Part shown: one piece after another, positions 1-11,126 of the stretch | Layout of the letters: every line of letters begins with the position of its first letter | How positions within the stretch are numbered: position 1 is the first letter of the stretch | Assembly (NCBI RefSeq): GCF_001638985.1 | Contig: NW_017265189.1 | Span: forward strand, 372,001 to 436,000 | Length of the DNA: 64,000 nucleotides | Origin: Phycomyces blakesleeanus NRRL 1555(-) | Lineage: Eukaryota > Mucoromycota > Mucoromycetes > Mucorales > Phycomycetaceae | Reading direction: 5' to 3' | Position numbers and translations under genes: made by a program | The notes under the pieces: model-generated | Database searches by the model: none | Told to the model about the DNA's origin: nothing | Seen by the model: only the letters and a program-made list of their open reading frames with translations

Positions 1-122
1 CATGTGTTGAGGGTATTGAGGTTCTTATTTCACAGGGCATTGCTCAGTTTGAGATTTGGACTGGAAAGCGTGCTCCGGTTGAAACAATTGAAGCAGAAGT
101 AATGAAGAAGTACGAGTTGTAA
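1..122 (+). CDS. 3' end of an unidentified gene (partial)
   Basis: An open frame runs from the window edge to a TAA at 120-122 and gives about 39 residues ending in EVMKKYEL. The stretch reads like real protein (FEIWTGKRAPVETIEAEVMK) with no low complexity, and is followed by AT-rich spacer. The 5' part lies outside the window. I do not recognise the family; the EIWTGKRAP stretch resembles nothing I can name safely. The final four residues KYEL are not treated as an ER-retention signal because the rest of the protein is unseen. Confidence 0.6.
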   Translation, partial: CVEGIEVLISQGIAQFEIWTGKRAPVETIEAEVMKKYEL

Positions 123-3100
123 AGAAGTACACATGTATATATATATATATATATATGGCTTATCATTTAGAATTCCCCGTCTATCTATATTTATCTCCCT
201 ATGTGTGTATTCACATCAACAACAAAAGCATATATAAATAAATAAATAAACACAATCTTGATATACATCATTACTTGTAAAAGTAAACTATTTACTGATT
301 ATCCTTTGAAATTAATTGCAATCAAATATACGATATTAGCGATTTTATAAGCAAAAATATCGTTTTTCGTGTAATTAAATGAATATAAAGTATGGAATAT
401 ATATATACTTGTGCCGTACGTGTTTGATTATTTATTTCTTTACTCTTGGATAATATGATAGCCATTAGAGGGTTACATGTACAATGAATTAACAAATAGG
501 CAAAACAAAGACAATCTTTTCTTATGCTGTAACAATATTAAGATATATATTTATTTCGTAAAGTTAATAATAATGATAGTGATGATGATAGCCTTTCAGC
601 ACAACACCGTGTTCTGGCTGTGAGGGAGGTGGCAAGAATGATGGTAGCGTCAAACGTACGCGTACAGAAACTTGGTACCTCCCCGCGTAAGGGTGGGAAT
701 TAGAATTATATAACCAAGATATAAAACAAAACTACCACATTCGAATTGTGATACCTTTTGTCTACATGGCAGACTTTTTTTTTTGGTTTTAATCTCTTGG
801 TGACATGACTGATTGAGTTGTAAGAAAAGGCTATGAAAAAGGAAAGCAAATGAGGTATGGTCAAAAGAAGGTTATAATTCTGGTGAATTGGCTGTGTTTT
901 ATTATGTGAAAGTCTATATTTTTTGTAGTTTATTGAAAGCTTTGTAATATTGGAGCAAAAGGGTAGTATTAAGAGTTTTAAGAACGATGCATATGTAGTT
1001 GACCAGCTAAATTAGAAAATTAAAGAAAACGTAATTTTTTTTTGTAAATTTGATAGAGTGGGAAGTAGTAGAGAGTTTCTTGTGGGTTTTTCAAAGTTGA
1101 TTAAGATTGTTGGTTACCTTTGTTCTTATCCTACGGACAGGCTGCTCAGGTCCGAGCCGAAAAATAATATTGAAATAGATAGATATATATATAAAAGTGT
1201 GGGGGAAACCTTATTGATTTGGTACACAACTCTTGTTGTTGTTGCTGTCATTTATGGCCGCAAAGGTACAAAAACAACAAAAGACGGCTTTTTGTTTTTG
1301 TTTTTGTTTTTGTTTTTGTTTTTTTTTTGTAATTTGGCTTCTGGATAGCACAACCCGTCAGCGTTTATTATCATTATCTTTATTGTTATCAAAAATGTGT
1401 GGGGTTTAGCTCTGTATTTCAAAGTCTTTCAAGTAGAAGAAATTAACATATTGAATATTAATAAATTACAATTAAGTTTATTAAAATATTATTATTAAGA
1501 TTTATTAGGCCCTCTTCAAACGATAACTGTTCACCTTCTTGCTTTTCGCAGTACTCTCTTATACGAGTTAAAGTTTTTAAATGGAAAGGGGCGGCTTCCT
1601 CAAACTAGTGCATGGCATATTTCCTTGCTCATCAATCATTCTACCTTGACCATCTTCATAATAAAAACGAATAGTCATCTTATTTCCTATAAAAAACCGA
1701 CTTTTGAGAAAATGAAAATAGCCCTTTGGCATTGGAACGACTGTATATATATCTTTGTATACTTTTAAAGATCAAAGTTAAATATATTGCTAAAAAAGCT
1801 GCTTTAAATAACCCCAAAAAAAAAACTTTGATTAGATGTGTGGAAGCCAGAAAAAATAAAGGTGCGCTTGTAAATAAGTATGTGGTTGTTGCCATGGTTT
1901 CTGCCGATCTATCTTTATTCTAAATTTATTTATATGTCTGTACATGCATATACTGGGCTTCAATTAATAGATCTATACAATTATGGGTGCAATAAATCAA
2001 AAACAACAATAATAAAATTCTTCAATAAAGTACTGAATTTGTCAGGCTGATTTCCAAGCACCAATATAACATGAATGGATGCGTTAAATTGTAACAATAG
2101 ATAGATTGCAAATTTCAAAACGCTTGCCTTACTATGCTTATTATACAAATGCATCTTACATCTCACGGATTCTATTTTATTACTACGGGCATACGGTATT
2201 ATTTCTCAGGTGTATACCAAATTAATATACGTACTACAATTGTAGGATGTCTTTTTTTTATAATTAAAGAGAAATAGCTATCATATATTTCATGATTTAT
2301 TTATTTATATTGTAAATTAGCTACTCATATTTGATAACGATGTGATTAAACTTGGTTAGCTATAACGTGAGTTTTATGCTTCAGATAAGATCAGAGTAGA
2401 ACGTACTGGGGGAGTACTCTTCAAAGATGAGCAAACAAAGCTCTGTTTGGGATATAATAATATGAAAATAAAACAATTGGTACTCTGAAATTGTTTTTAT
2501 TTATTTAAGAAAGAAAGACATTTGCTTGGTTATATTTAGATGTTTGATTCCCTGGTTATTACTATTATTATTATTATTTTAAAAAAAGATATTCGCTGTT
2601 TAATGGCTGGTTGGCTGTCATTGAAGCGATGAAAACTGTATACGAGTACTTGGTGTGTGTATGTGTGTATATGTCTGCTATGTTTCTGGGATGTGAGTGA
2701 GCCTCCCTGCACAGATTCATTAACAGTTATGATAACTGTTTAAAATTATGGGATTTGCATCACATTCAATTGTGGTGCGTATATTACTTTTTCACTTCCA
2801 GACTTTGGTTGAATTATCCAGAGGTTACAGATAAAACATTTCCAAGTAGTAAAAAACCAGGCGCGACATAATTAAGCTTTATTCAAACATTCTGCAACCT
2901 CTCAATTACCATTCTCTTCAATGCAACATGATAACATTTTCTGTATACTTTTGGCAACGAAAGAGTAAAGCATCAAGAAATGTAACTCGTACTATTGGTA
3001 TAGAAGGAGGGTCAAGAAGAAATTAAGAAAGATCAAAATGAAAAGAAAGAAAAAGGGGGTGTTTGGCAGCCCCAAAAAATTATTATTTTGGTTGAACACA

Positions 3101-3180
3101 AAGAGCTCTTGAAAAACGTGTACGACAGTGAACTTTATGACAGCCTTGGATGAAGTAGTTTTGAGAATAGTTATTACAGA
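123..3180. other. AT-rich spacer with microsatellites
   Basis: No gene could be supported over about 3 kb. It holds a (TA)n run near 132-154, a (TTTTTG)n tract at about 1291-1330 and many short T or A runs. Short open stretches at 1726-1923 (+) and about 1510-1680 (-) contain protein-like fragments (KKKTLIRCVEARKNKGALV; RFYYEDGQGRMIDEQGN), but neither has a family signature or a plausible exon structure. They may be remnants of older insertions. Confidence 0.5.
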
Positions 3181-3189
3181 GTTTTAAGG

Positions 3190-3880
3190 ACTGAAAATTT
3201 TACCAAGACTTGCTGTGCATAACTTTGTGTCAAAATGAGTATCCTTTTTTTCATTTAAGAAAGGCAGGCTTTGAGCTCAAGGACAGAAACTCGGAAAATA
3301 AAAAGAAAAGTTCTGCAATGTATGACTGAAGGGGGGAGGGGGGGCTGTCAGGCCTATGGAAATCGATGTGGACTTCCAAATCAATTGGATTTTTGTCGAT
3401 GAATTTGGTCTGTTAAAGGAGCCAGAGCTGTTGCTACACAAGACAAGACAAGAGAATACAAGAGCTAAAACAACGACAATCCTAGGAGCAATTTTTGATC
3501 AGTAGCCACAGTCAATATTAAAGTTTGACTGCCTTGTGAAGAGAAGTTCCAATAAAAGAAAGGTTACAGGTGAAAGAGAAACAAGAAAAAAGGCTAGGAA
3601 GAAGACAATAGGTACTGTTACAAATCACTATACTTTAACTTTTATGAAATTTCTCAAAGGATGATTATCTTGTGAATAATGCTCCTAATCCACAACTCTG
3701 GTGATATAAATGTATTTACCTTCTGGTCTACTCTCCTGAGCTCAAACCCCCGCAATTGAACAATATTTCTTGGTCTATGATTTAAGAAGCAGGATAATTA
3801 AGAAAAAATGCTATTAGAGGAAATTGTGACCCTAAGAAGTTACTTAAGCATGCTACAACAAAGTATGAATTGTTAAAAGG
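3190..3880 (+). mobile_element. Decayed Tc1/mariner-like (DDE_3) transposase relic
   Basis: Reading the plus strand across several frameshifts and stops recovers the order of a Tc1/mariner DDE transposase. KAGFELKDRNSENKKK lies near 3250-3310, NWIFVDEFG (first catalytic Asp region) near 3384-3410, RAKTTTILGAIF near 3463-3495, TIGTVTNHYT near 3608-3640, and a KCIYLLVYSPELKPPQLNN block near 3708-3765. The last block corresponds to the YLPPYSPELNPIEQFW signature of the family. The same family recurs on the minus strand near 19.1-19.7 kb and 37.5-37.85 kb. No terminal inverted repeats were recognised, so the ends are approximate. Confidence 0.7.
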
Positions 3881-4130
3881 ATCTTCTCTTTTAATGTTAT
3901 TATTTTATCTTTTTGCCTTTATTCCTCCACTCTAAATCTATAAGTATGCTTGAACAAAGAACCTCTTTAATAAATTGTAGGCCTGTAAATTTATATTTAT
4001 TATTATTAAAAAAAGCTAGTAAGTTTTCAAAAAAAAGTGAACAATTTGATAAAGATCAAAATTTGAATCTGAATATGAGCACCAAGCCTGGGTTAGGGTC
4101 CCTTTGTGAATGCGTATGTATAATTTTTTC

Positions 4131-4165
<35 letters not shown>

Positions 4166-4409
4166 AGTAATCTATTTCCGGGAATATTGTATAAATGTAT
4201 GTAAAGGGATTTTCTGCCTTTATTCGGCAAGCACGGTAATACACATGCTTATGCCTGACAGTGCATCCTTCCAAAAGATCTATTTAAGGTGATTGGCATG
4301 TCATTTGTTAAGGATCCCTATACCTTTCTATTTCAAGCATGAGCATTTATTCTTTTGATAAACAAAACACGTGTTCTTTCAACTGAATTGAATCAAACCC
4401 ATATACAAG

Positions 4410-4442
<33 letters not shown>

Positions 4443-4453
4443 GTGTGTGTGTG
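4131..4453. repeat. TA and TG dinucleotide microsatellites
   Basis: Two long (TA)n tracts (about 4135-4162 and 4409-4438), the second continuing into (TG)n to 4453. The short open frames crossing them are pure repeat translations (YIYIYI) and are not genes. Confidence 0.9.
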
Positions 4454-4500
4454 TATTATAAAGAGTGACACCAGCACTCTTTATTTTATATATAGTATAT

Positions 4501-4600
4501 TGTAGGTATAAGTATAGGTATAAGTATAGGTATAGGTATAGGTATAGGTGTAGGTGTAGGTGTAGGTATCTATATCTATATCTATATCTATATCTATTTT
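4501..4600 (+). repeat. Hexanucleotide array TATAGG / TGTAGG then TATATC
   Basis: About 65 bp of TA(T/G)AGG-type hexamers pass into a TATATC hexamer run. It is an imperfect short tandem repeat in spacer DNA with no coding sense. Confidence 0.85.
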
Positions 4601-4738
4601 TATAATATGATTTATATAGAAAGATGTGTAAGGAGAGTAATAAAGAAAATAAATGGAGGAGTATATGAAATCTCCTTACAAAGTCGATCCTCTTTATCTG
4701 TCTCTATCTATTTAGCTATCTAGCTCTTTCTCTTTCTC

Positions 4739-4976
4739 TCTCTGTGTGTGTGTGCGTGTGCGTGTGTGTGTGCGTGTGTGTGTGTGTGTGCGTGTGCGTG
4801 TGTGTGTGCGTGTGCGTGTGTGTGTGCGTGTGCGTGTGTGTGTGCGTGTTTGGGTGTGTTTATATGTATACAAATGTAAGTATACATATAAAATATACAT
4901 GTACATATAGTTGAGCGTGTGTGTATGCGTTTGTGTTTGTGTTTGTGTTTGTGTTTGCGTGTATGTTTGTAAAGCA
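4739..4976 (+). repeat. GT/GC-rich minisatellite
   Basis: A higher-order array of (GT)n interrupted at regular spacing by C (GTGTGTGTGCGTGTGC-type units) runs from about 4743 to 4856. A second (TTTGTG)n block lies at 4929-4960. Both strands give artificial open frames (HTHTRTHTR...) that should not be annotated as proteins. Alternating purine-pyrimidine tracts of this kind can adopt Z-DNA; that is a general property and is not shown here. Confidence 0.85.
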
Positions 4977-5012
4977 AGAATATATATACATATATATAAT
5001 TCTTATTTGTCT

Positions 5013-5993
5013 CTAGTCTTCCGACTTTGTACCTTCCTTTTCACACCCAAAATCCATTTGACAGTGGCTCATGGCTTTCCTTAGTTTGGATCGCTGTGTT
5101 GCATTGGCATTCGCAAGCTGTCTGCCACTCATTTCTATCTCTTGACTTCGTTGGGCCATTATTTGGGCAGTTTCTGTGGCTAGATAAAGAATCTCTCCGG
5201 TTGTACTCATAAATTTGCCCATCATGACTCGTAGAACACGGTCATACCAGAATGACAAAAGAGGGACAGATGAAAAGAGGCCTAAAGAACATGTTAATAC
5301 AAGAAAAATATAATTATTATTATTTTGTATATAAATATATAAAATAGATATAATAAAAACTTGCCTTCTACAGTCCAACTCTCCTCATGACGCTCGATTT
5401 TCAATAAACCACTATCAACCTCGGTTTCTTTAAAGGACAAGGTGACCATCACCTGAAGATCTAGCGATAAAAACGGTACAAGCCGGGGAGAAAGATGCTG
5501 GGTCAAGTACACAACGCAGGTCTGACCATTAAAACAAACATTCTTGATGGTCGGTTCACGCTTGTTGAGTGTTTTCCAGAGTAATAGAACACTATAATAA
5601 CAATAAATAATAAATTAAATTTAAATGAAATGAAATGAAATGAAATAATATTATAGATACTACACACTAAAGAGAAGAAATAGAAAATTAAAGTGGGAGA
5701 TAGTTGCTGGTGATTATATAGTGATATATTCGTTTACATACTGTCGAATATTGAATACACCTCTAGTAGTTAAAAGAGGCGAAACAAAGTCTGCTTCAGG
5801 AAAGTAGTAGTAGTCAAGAATACGTTTCTGTCGAGTGTTGCTAAACGAAAAAAGATCCTTTACGACGCCTAGAGATAAAGATAGATAGAGAAAAGTATTA
5901 CTGTCTGCCAAACGGCTCCAATCAAAATAAATGATATTTACGATTAATGAGTTTATCGCATGGATCAGCTTTTGATTCGTACTCAAGATTCAT
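5013..5993 (-). CDS. SigF-like NTF2-like domain membrane protein (4 exons, 224 aa)
   Basis: Exons on the minus strand are 5993-5942, 5868-5742, 5591-5365 and 5281-5013, giving 224 residues and a TAG stop; the frame is kept at all three junctions. The middle reads YYYFPEADFVSPL, KNVCFNGQTCVVYLTQ, RLVPFLSLDLQVMVTL and a HEESWTVEG strand. This is the layout of the fungal SigF-like NTF2-like family, which has a cone-shaped alpha+beta fold and a hydrophobic C-terminal segment (here SVPLLSFWYDRVLRVMMGKF). The biochemical role of the family is not established. The last intron has a GC donor (AG|GCAAGT) with a normal AG acceptor. I chose the ATG at 5993 because a first intron of 73 bp then joins in phase; a TTG-started frame reading through it would add a low-complexity insert. 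The gene is divergent from the CENP-L-like gene. Confidence 0.75.
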
Positions 5994-6471
5994 GATTATC
6001 AAAAAAAAAAAAATTAATGAATGAATGTAAAAAAAAAGGGTAATGTGCTTTGGATTCCTTTTGTGTTGGGTATTATTTTTATTTGAATATAAAGTATCAA
6101 TTACAAAAGAAATAAGGGAAAGGAGAAATAAGAAGAAGAAGCAGAAGAAGAGGAAGGAAAGATAGAATTAGTAAAAAGAAGTATATATATATATATATAT
6201 ATACGTGTGTAGCTGTGGATATGTATATATATGGTAATAAAATAAATTCAAAGAGAGAGAGAAAAGAGTGTGGGGTAAAGAAAATAGTATATATATATTT
6301 TATTATTGTAAATACATATATGTGTATGTGTATGTGTATATAAATGTATGCAGTATATACGTACAAATGTAACAAATAGTGTACAAAGTATGTGTGACGC
6401 CTATGTATTATTTATTTATTTTATTCTTGTTTTGTAGATTTTGTTTTTTTTTTTAATAATTCACATTCAAA
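5994..6471. promoter_or_regulatory. Shared divergent upstream region
   Basis: The 478 bp between two start codons on opposite strands is very AT-rich, with poly(A/T), (TA)n at about 6182-6203 and GA-rich stretches. It must contain the 5' leaders of both the NTF2-like and CENP-L-like genes. No specific binding site is recognised. Confidence 0.5.
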
Positions 6472-8063
6472 ATGAACAATGAAGAAAAGGCAGACTTGGG
6501 TAAATATATATATATATATCTTTACTTCTTTAATACCATTCGATCACTTCAAGCTTATGCTCAATCAGTGGGGATTGTCAACAAAACCTTTAAATTGTAT
6601 CGATCGACTCCACTGTGCAACTATAGTGCCGACCGACGCAAACAGAAACGTCTTGAGAAATCACTTTTACAAACCCTGTCATCTCGACTCTGGTTCGATC
6701 CTGGAGATCAGTCTGGAATGGACATTCCAAGCATGACAAACTCAAATATCACGACATATAAGGGCATCATTCGGTCTGTCAGTTATCGCCAACTCCTGAT
6801 TCCAGACTGGCCAAGTGGTAAGGATAGTAAAAGAAAAGGAAAACAGGCGTATATATAGACAATTAGCTAGTTAGATAGTTAGATAGATCAATTGACTAAA
6901 TATATACATGTACATGTACATATATTTAGATGGCCACAGAGAACCTATTGAACTCAGGGTTGAGCTAATGTCATATGGTAAATAATTTTAGATTGAATTA
7001 CAAGCCAAACCAGCCCTGTAAATATATAGATATATATATCTTTATATATCTATACATACAATATTGTAGACAAGAATATCCAACCTGTTCATCAAGTCAT
7101 TTTCTTTCCACCTCACAGATCCGAACCTCCTGTAGCAGGTATAATTCATTATTCGTTTAATTAATTAATTAATTTATTAATTTATTAATTTATTTATTGA
7201 AATTTGTTTGACAAGAGGGCTTGACGTCTTTTCCACTACTGTTGGTCAAGGCAACCAGTGGAATTGGAGAAATTATTATCAAATGGTTACAAGGTGTACA
7301 CGACTGCGTGATCAATCCTTTCAATGTGGCTAATAAGGATCTCGAGGAATTTGTTAATACTTGGACATCCTCACTCCTAAATAGGCCAGCCCCTCCAGAG
7401 GAGAGAATTGAAGGTTAATATTATATACAATAATCAAGAATAAAGGGAGGAAAAGAATGTGAATTTGATGTAATACATACATACATACACACATATATAT
7501 ATAATTCTATTATTATTTGATATTTGCTTGTTTTAGTGGCCGGTACACGCATGAACCAACCCCGGCCCCTAGAATTGGTGTATGGACTTCCTGGTGTATT
7601 CCATTTGACATCCATTACCATATCACTTGAACCGAGCGAACTTCGGCATATGTTGAGAGTGTAGGTCAATTTACAAACCTACATACACATACATACTTAT
7701 ATATTTATATAGTGCTCTTGCAAGTCGAGTAACAATGATGGACGCCATCAAAGGCCATATTTTACATACTATGAGTCTAGATGTTCAGGCTCTGAACCTA
7801 GTAAGACTTGGGACACATGTTGCCTACTTGACTAATGATGGAAAAATAAAGGTAAATAATGATACTAATATTCAATGGGTATAATAGACATGTGCGTATA
7901 ATAATTTTGATATTTAATTTAATAAGCTTTCTTCTTCTACTTCTACTTCTTCTTCTTCTTACTGTTTAACCCTCTCCTTTATCTAATTATATAGCTTATT
8001 CCTAATGCCGAGAGAAGACAGACCATTGAGATCATTCGCCGTTTGACTGACCTAGCTAGCTAG
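6472..8063 (+). CDS. CENP-L / Fta1-like kinetochore protein (8 exons, 312 aa)
   Basis: Exons 6472-6499, 6554-6817, 6930-6977, 7070-7138, 7216-7413, 7537-7660, 7713-7851 and 7995-8063 join in frame to 312 codons plus TAG. The N-terminal part has KLYRSTPLCNYS, as in the LYRVSPL strand of CENP-L. A central block SFPLLLVKATSGIGEIIIKWL is followed by DCVINPFNVANKDLEEFVNTW, then LELVYGLPGVFHLTSITISL. This order (FP-LLxR-T..., DCRISPL, W, LxFSLP) is how I recognise CENP-L/Fta1, a subunit of the constitutive centromere-associated network that pairs with CENP-N at centromeric chromatin. The length fits the family. The first intron (54 bp) is a multiple of three and could be read through. The stop codon lies in a TAGC repeat. 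Family assignment is by motif order only. Confidence 0.65.
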
Positions 8064-8467
8064 CTAGTTAGCTAGTTAGCTAGCTAGTCTGATACTTTGA
8101 GAACCAAACCCAATAAATAAAGAAGAAGAAGAAGAAGAAATATACATGCATAATAAGATATATAAATAATATCAATCACTACAAAACAAGGAACTAAGAA
8201 TAAAATACGCAAAACAGGCTCATTCTTGCCAATACAACCTTTGAAATACCCTTTGGTTTTGTTTTTTACATTTACTGTTTGATATCGATATTATATATAC
8301 AAATAAAATATGCATATTTGAAAAGGAGTTGAATACCTGTAACATCGTTCAAGGCTACTTTATATGGCATCATGATCGCTTGTATTTTATTTCATTTTTA
8401 TTCGTTCTTTTTTTTAATAATTTTTAAAATACAATTTCATTTATTATTTTTCATTATTTTCCTTTTT

Positions 8468-8502
<35 letters not shown>

Positions 8503-8572
8503 TTTTATTTCTTAAACACAATTCGACCCTTATATATTTGTTTCTTTCTCTATCTCTTACAACTCATTCTAA
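8052..8572 (+). repeat. TAGC repeat over the stop codon, then AT-rich spacer
   Basis: A (CTAG/TAGC/TAGT)n run at 8052-8091 begins in the last codons of the CENP-L-like gene. The remainder to the next ATG is spacer with a (GAA)n run at 8122-8140 and (TTTA)n at about 8466-8506. No gene is seen. Confidence 0.8.
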
Positions 8573-10748
8573 ATGGCAAAAGAATCCACACAGCCAAAGG
8601 CAGTCAACATACTGAGGCCTAGTGCCGGAATGACTAGGTCTTCTTCAGTACACTCAAGCTCCTCCTCTCTTACTCCTTCCTATGTCTCTCAAACACCTAC
8701 CTATGTCTCCCAGCCACCTTCGTATGTATCCCAACCACCGCCACCCTCTCTTCCTCATTCGGCAACCCGTAAACCAAAAATCGCAATGGCTAAAGTCATC
8801 CAAGAACCCACAAAACCAGTAATCAATCTCTACCATCCTCCTCCACGCCCAGCTGTCTACAAATCGTCTAGTGTATCGGATTACCAACCCCGGTCCCATC
8901 CGTCTCTTCCACTAAAGGAAACTCGCCCTCAGATTGAGATTTACAAACCCATCAAACGACAGAATTCATCACAACAACTCAAGCTAGAGCAACAAACACA
9001 TCACCAACAACAGCAACAACAACAAGTATATCAGCAACAGCAGCAACAGCAGCAACAGCAGCAACAATTACATCACCAAAAAGTTTCTGTGGCTAGTCAT
9101 CGTTCTGTTCTAGGACCAATCACTGCGCCAGTATCCTCCCACGCAACTATCAAAAGCCATTCAAGTGAACGAACTCACGGAGAACGAAAACCATCGTTGG
9201 AAGTGATCGACAGTTTTTATGTCAATAGTAATAGTAATAATAATACTAGTCATCATCATCATAAAAATAACAATAAATCCACGCTGCTGGGCAGTAGGAT
9301 TAATACAGAATATGATGTTGAAGATGAAGATGATAATGAAAGCGAAGAAGGGGGTGAAGAGGACTTTGATGATGATGATGATGATAACGAAAACGACGAC
9401 ACCTCAGATGACGATGAAATAGACTACGATGATACTGAGGAGCAAAAACAAAAAGAAAAATATAAAAAAGACAATGATATCTATAGTGATGATGATGAGG
9501 ATGGTGAACCAATAATGAGTGAAGCCAGAGTAAATCGTAAGGCAAGTTGACAAAAGAGGAAGATATATATATATAAAACAAATCGAATCCAATGCAATCG
9601 AACCGAATAGATTAAATACTAGTGGCTTCTAAATAAATATATACATGGTTTGTGCGTATAAATACATATATCCATTTTGACAGATCGCAGACCTTGAAAT
9701 TGCAAATCAATCATTTATGGCCGTCAATGCAATGCTGGAGGCCACCGTACGAAGGCAGGCTTCACAGGTGGCTCAACTGAAGAAACAATTAAAACTGTAC
9801 GAACTTCTTTTTATTTATTTTTTCTTTGCTATTATTTTATTCTATTTTTTTTTGGATAACGATGATTTGAAATATATCAACTGATTTTTTTTTATTGTTA
9901 GTAACCAAGCTAATGGACATGAAGAGATTGCCTTACTGGTAGAACCTCAAAAACAAGAGGTAAAAGCTTATATACATATATATACACAACATTTTATTTT
10001 ATTGTATTATATTATATTGCATTGGATTTTATATCTACTACATATATTAAAACATACGTTATCTTATCATCAGTTGGCAGATTTGTCAGAGGATGAATGG
10101 GAAAAGGATAAGGTGTTTCAACGCCTGTGTCATTTGACAGACAAGATGCTAGAACAGGCACAAGCAGCTGTGGTCTTTGAATTCAAAAGTCTGGGACGTG
10201 TGATAACTCATTATGAGGGTAAGAATAAATGAGAGTAACTATAAACAAAGAAAGGACAAAACAACAAAGTGGCTTACATATATATATATATATACATTTG
10301 TGTGTGTGTGCGTGTGTTATGTGTAGATGTAGATATAGATATAGATGTAGATAAAGAACAATCCGATATACCTGAATACGATGATGTTAATGGCAATACC
10401 AATACCAATACCAATACCAGTGTCGATGCTGATGATGATATTGATAATGAATACAAGCAAGAACCAGACACGCCGGTTGTAGATAAGCCCTGTACAGATA
10501 AACCTCGAATTGATATACCACCCATTCTACTCACAGAGAGTCCAACCACTGTAAAGTCAAGTCATTCTAAAGAGCGCAACGGCCGTGCTCCAAGACTCCC
10601 AAGCAACAGCAGCTCATTTCACAAAGATAGTAACACACTTGATCCTCGCAAACCTCATTCTTCATCAACATCTTCCCTCACTCTTTCATCTGCACCTACT
10701 AAAAAGAAGATCCCTACTCTTAAGAAACGGCCAGGGACATTAAAATAA
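8573..10748 (+). CDS. PolyQ, acidic, coiled-coil protein of unknown function (5 exons, 564 aa)
   Basis: Exons 8573-9529, 9684-9796, 9902-9959, 10074-10218 and 10327-10748 join in frame to 564 residues plus TAA. Residues 1-130 are Ser/Pro-rich with a repeated TPTYVSQPPSYVSQPP unit. A polyglutamine stretch follows (about 140-165), then an Asn/His-rich stretch and a strongly acidic region (about 243-300). Residues 320-360 form a heptad-like helix (ADLEIANQSFMAVNAMLEAT), and residues 377-424 form another (EWEKDKVFQRLCHLTDKMLE). The C-terminus is Ser-rich and ends with basic TKKKIPTLKKRPGTLK. The coiled-coil plus LSEDEWEKDKVFQRL block looks conserved rather than random, but I cannot name the family. 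Exon 5 starts inside a repeat that offers several equivalent acceptors. A nuclear or cytoskeletal scaffold is possible but unproven. Confidence 0.75.
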
Positions 10749-11126
10749 AATACTAAATAAAAATAAAGCATAAAAAGAGAGTCAAAGTGCACAGCACATA
10801 GTACATACAGCAAACCAAATAAAAAAAAAGAAGAAAACCTTGGCTCTTTGGGTTACACAGCTTAATTCAAGCCTGTAAATTCCAATATTATATATATATA
10901 ATAAAGGGAACCAAAGGAAAACATTGCTATTTATATATCTATTATTACAAGTAGTATTGATTAAACATTGTGGGGTCTATGCATATATAGTGTTTGAACT
11001 TGAGGTTGAGAGAAATCATTGTTGGCTTTATATATATATATATGTAGAATATTTTTACCTGTAAAAACTTAAATTTCTTTGAAGAAAACCGTGTTCGATA
11101 CGGCGATATAAGTAGTTGAGAAAAGG
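10749..11126. other. Spacer downstream of the polyQ gene
   Basis: AT-rich sequence with AATAAA-type signals just after the stop codon (about 10745-10770) and short (TA)n runs at about 10891-10902 and 11031-11043. Nothing coding is seen. Confidence 0.5.

Noticed and set aside
107..122. C-terminal KYEL as an ER-retention signal (tempting with Erd2 in the window)
   Set aside because: Only the last 39 residues are visible and no signal peptide can be checked; KYEL is not a clear HDEL/KDEL-class match in this context.
1510..1923. Protein-like fragments on both strands
   Set aside because: No consistent frame, splice sites or known motif; cannot be told from chance.
4712..4977. Open frames of 64-85 codons (HTRTHT..., HKHKHKH...)
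   Set aside because: They are translations of the GT/C minisatellite in two frames.
5865..5905. 33- or 45-bp intron in the NTF2-like gene
   Set aside because: Too short or with a weak donor; a 73-bp intron with a GTAAAT donor gives a good ATG start and correct phase.
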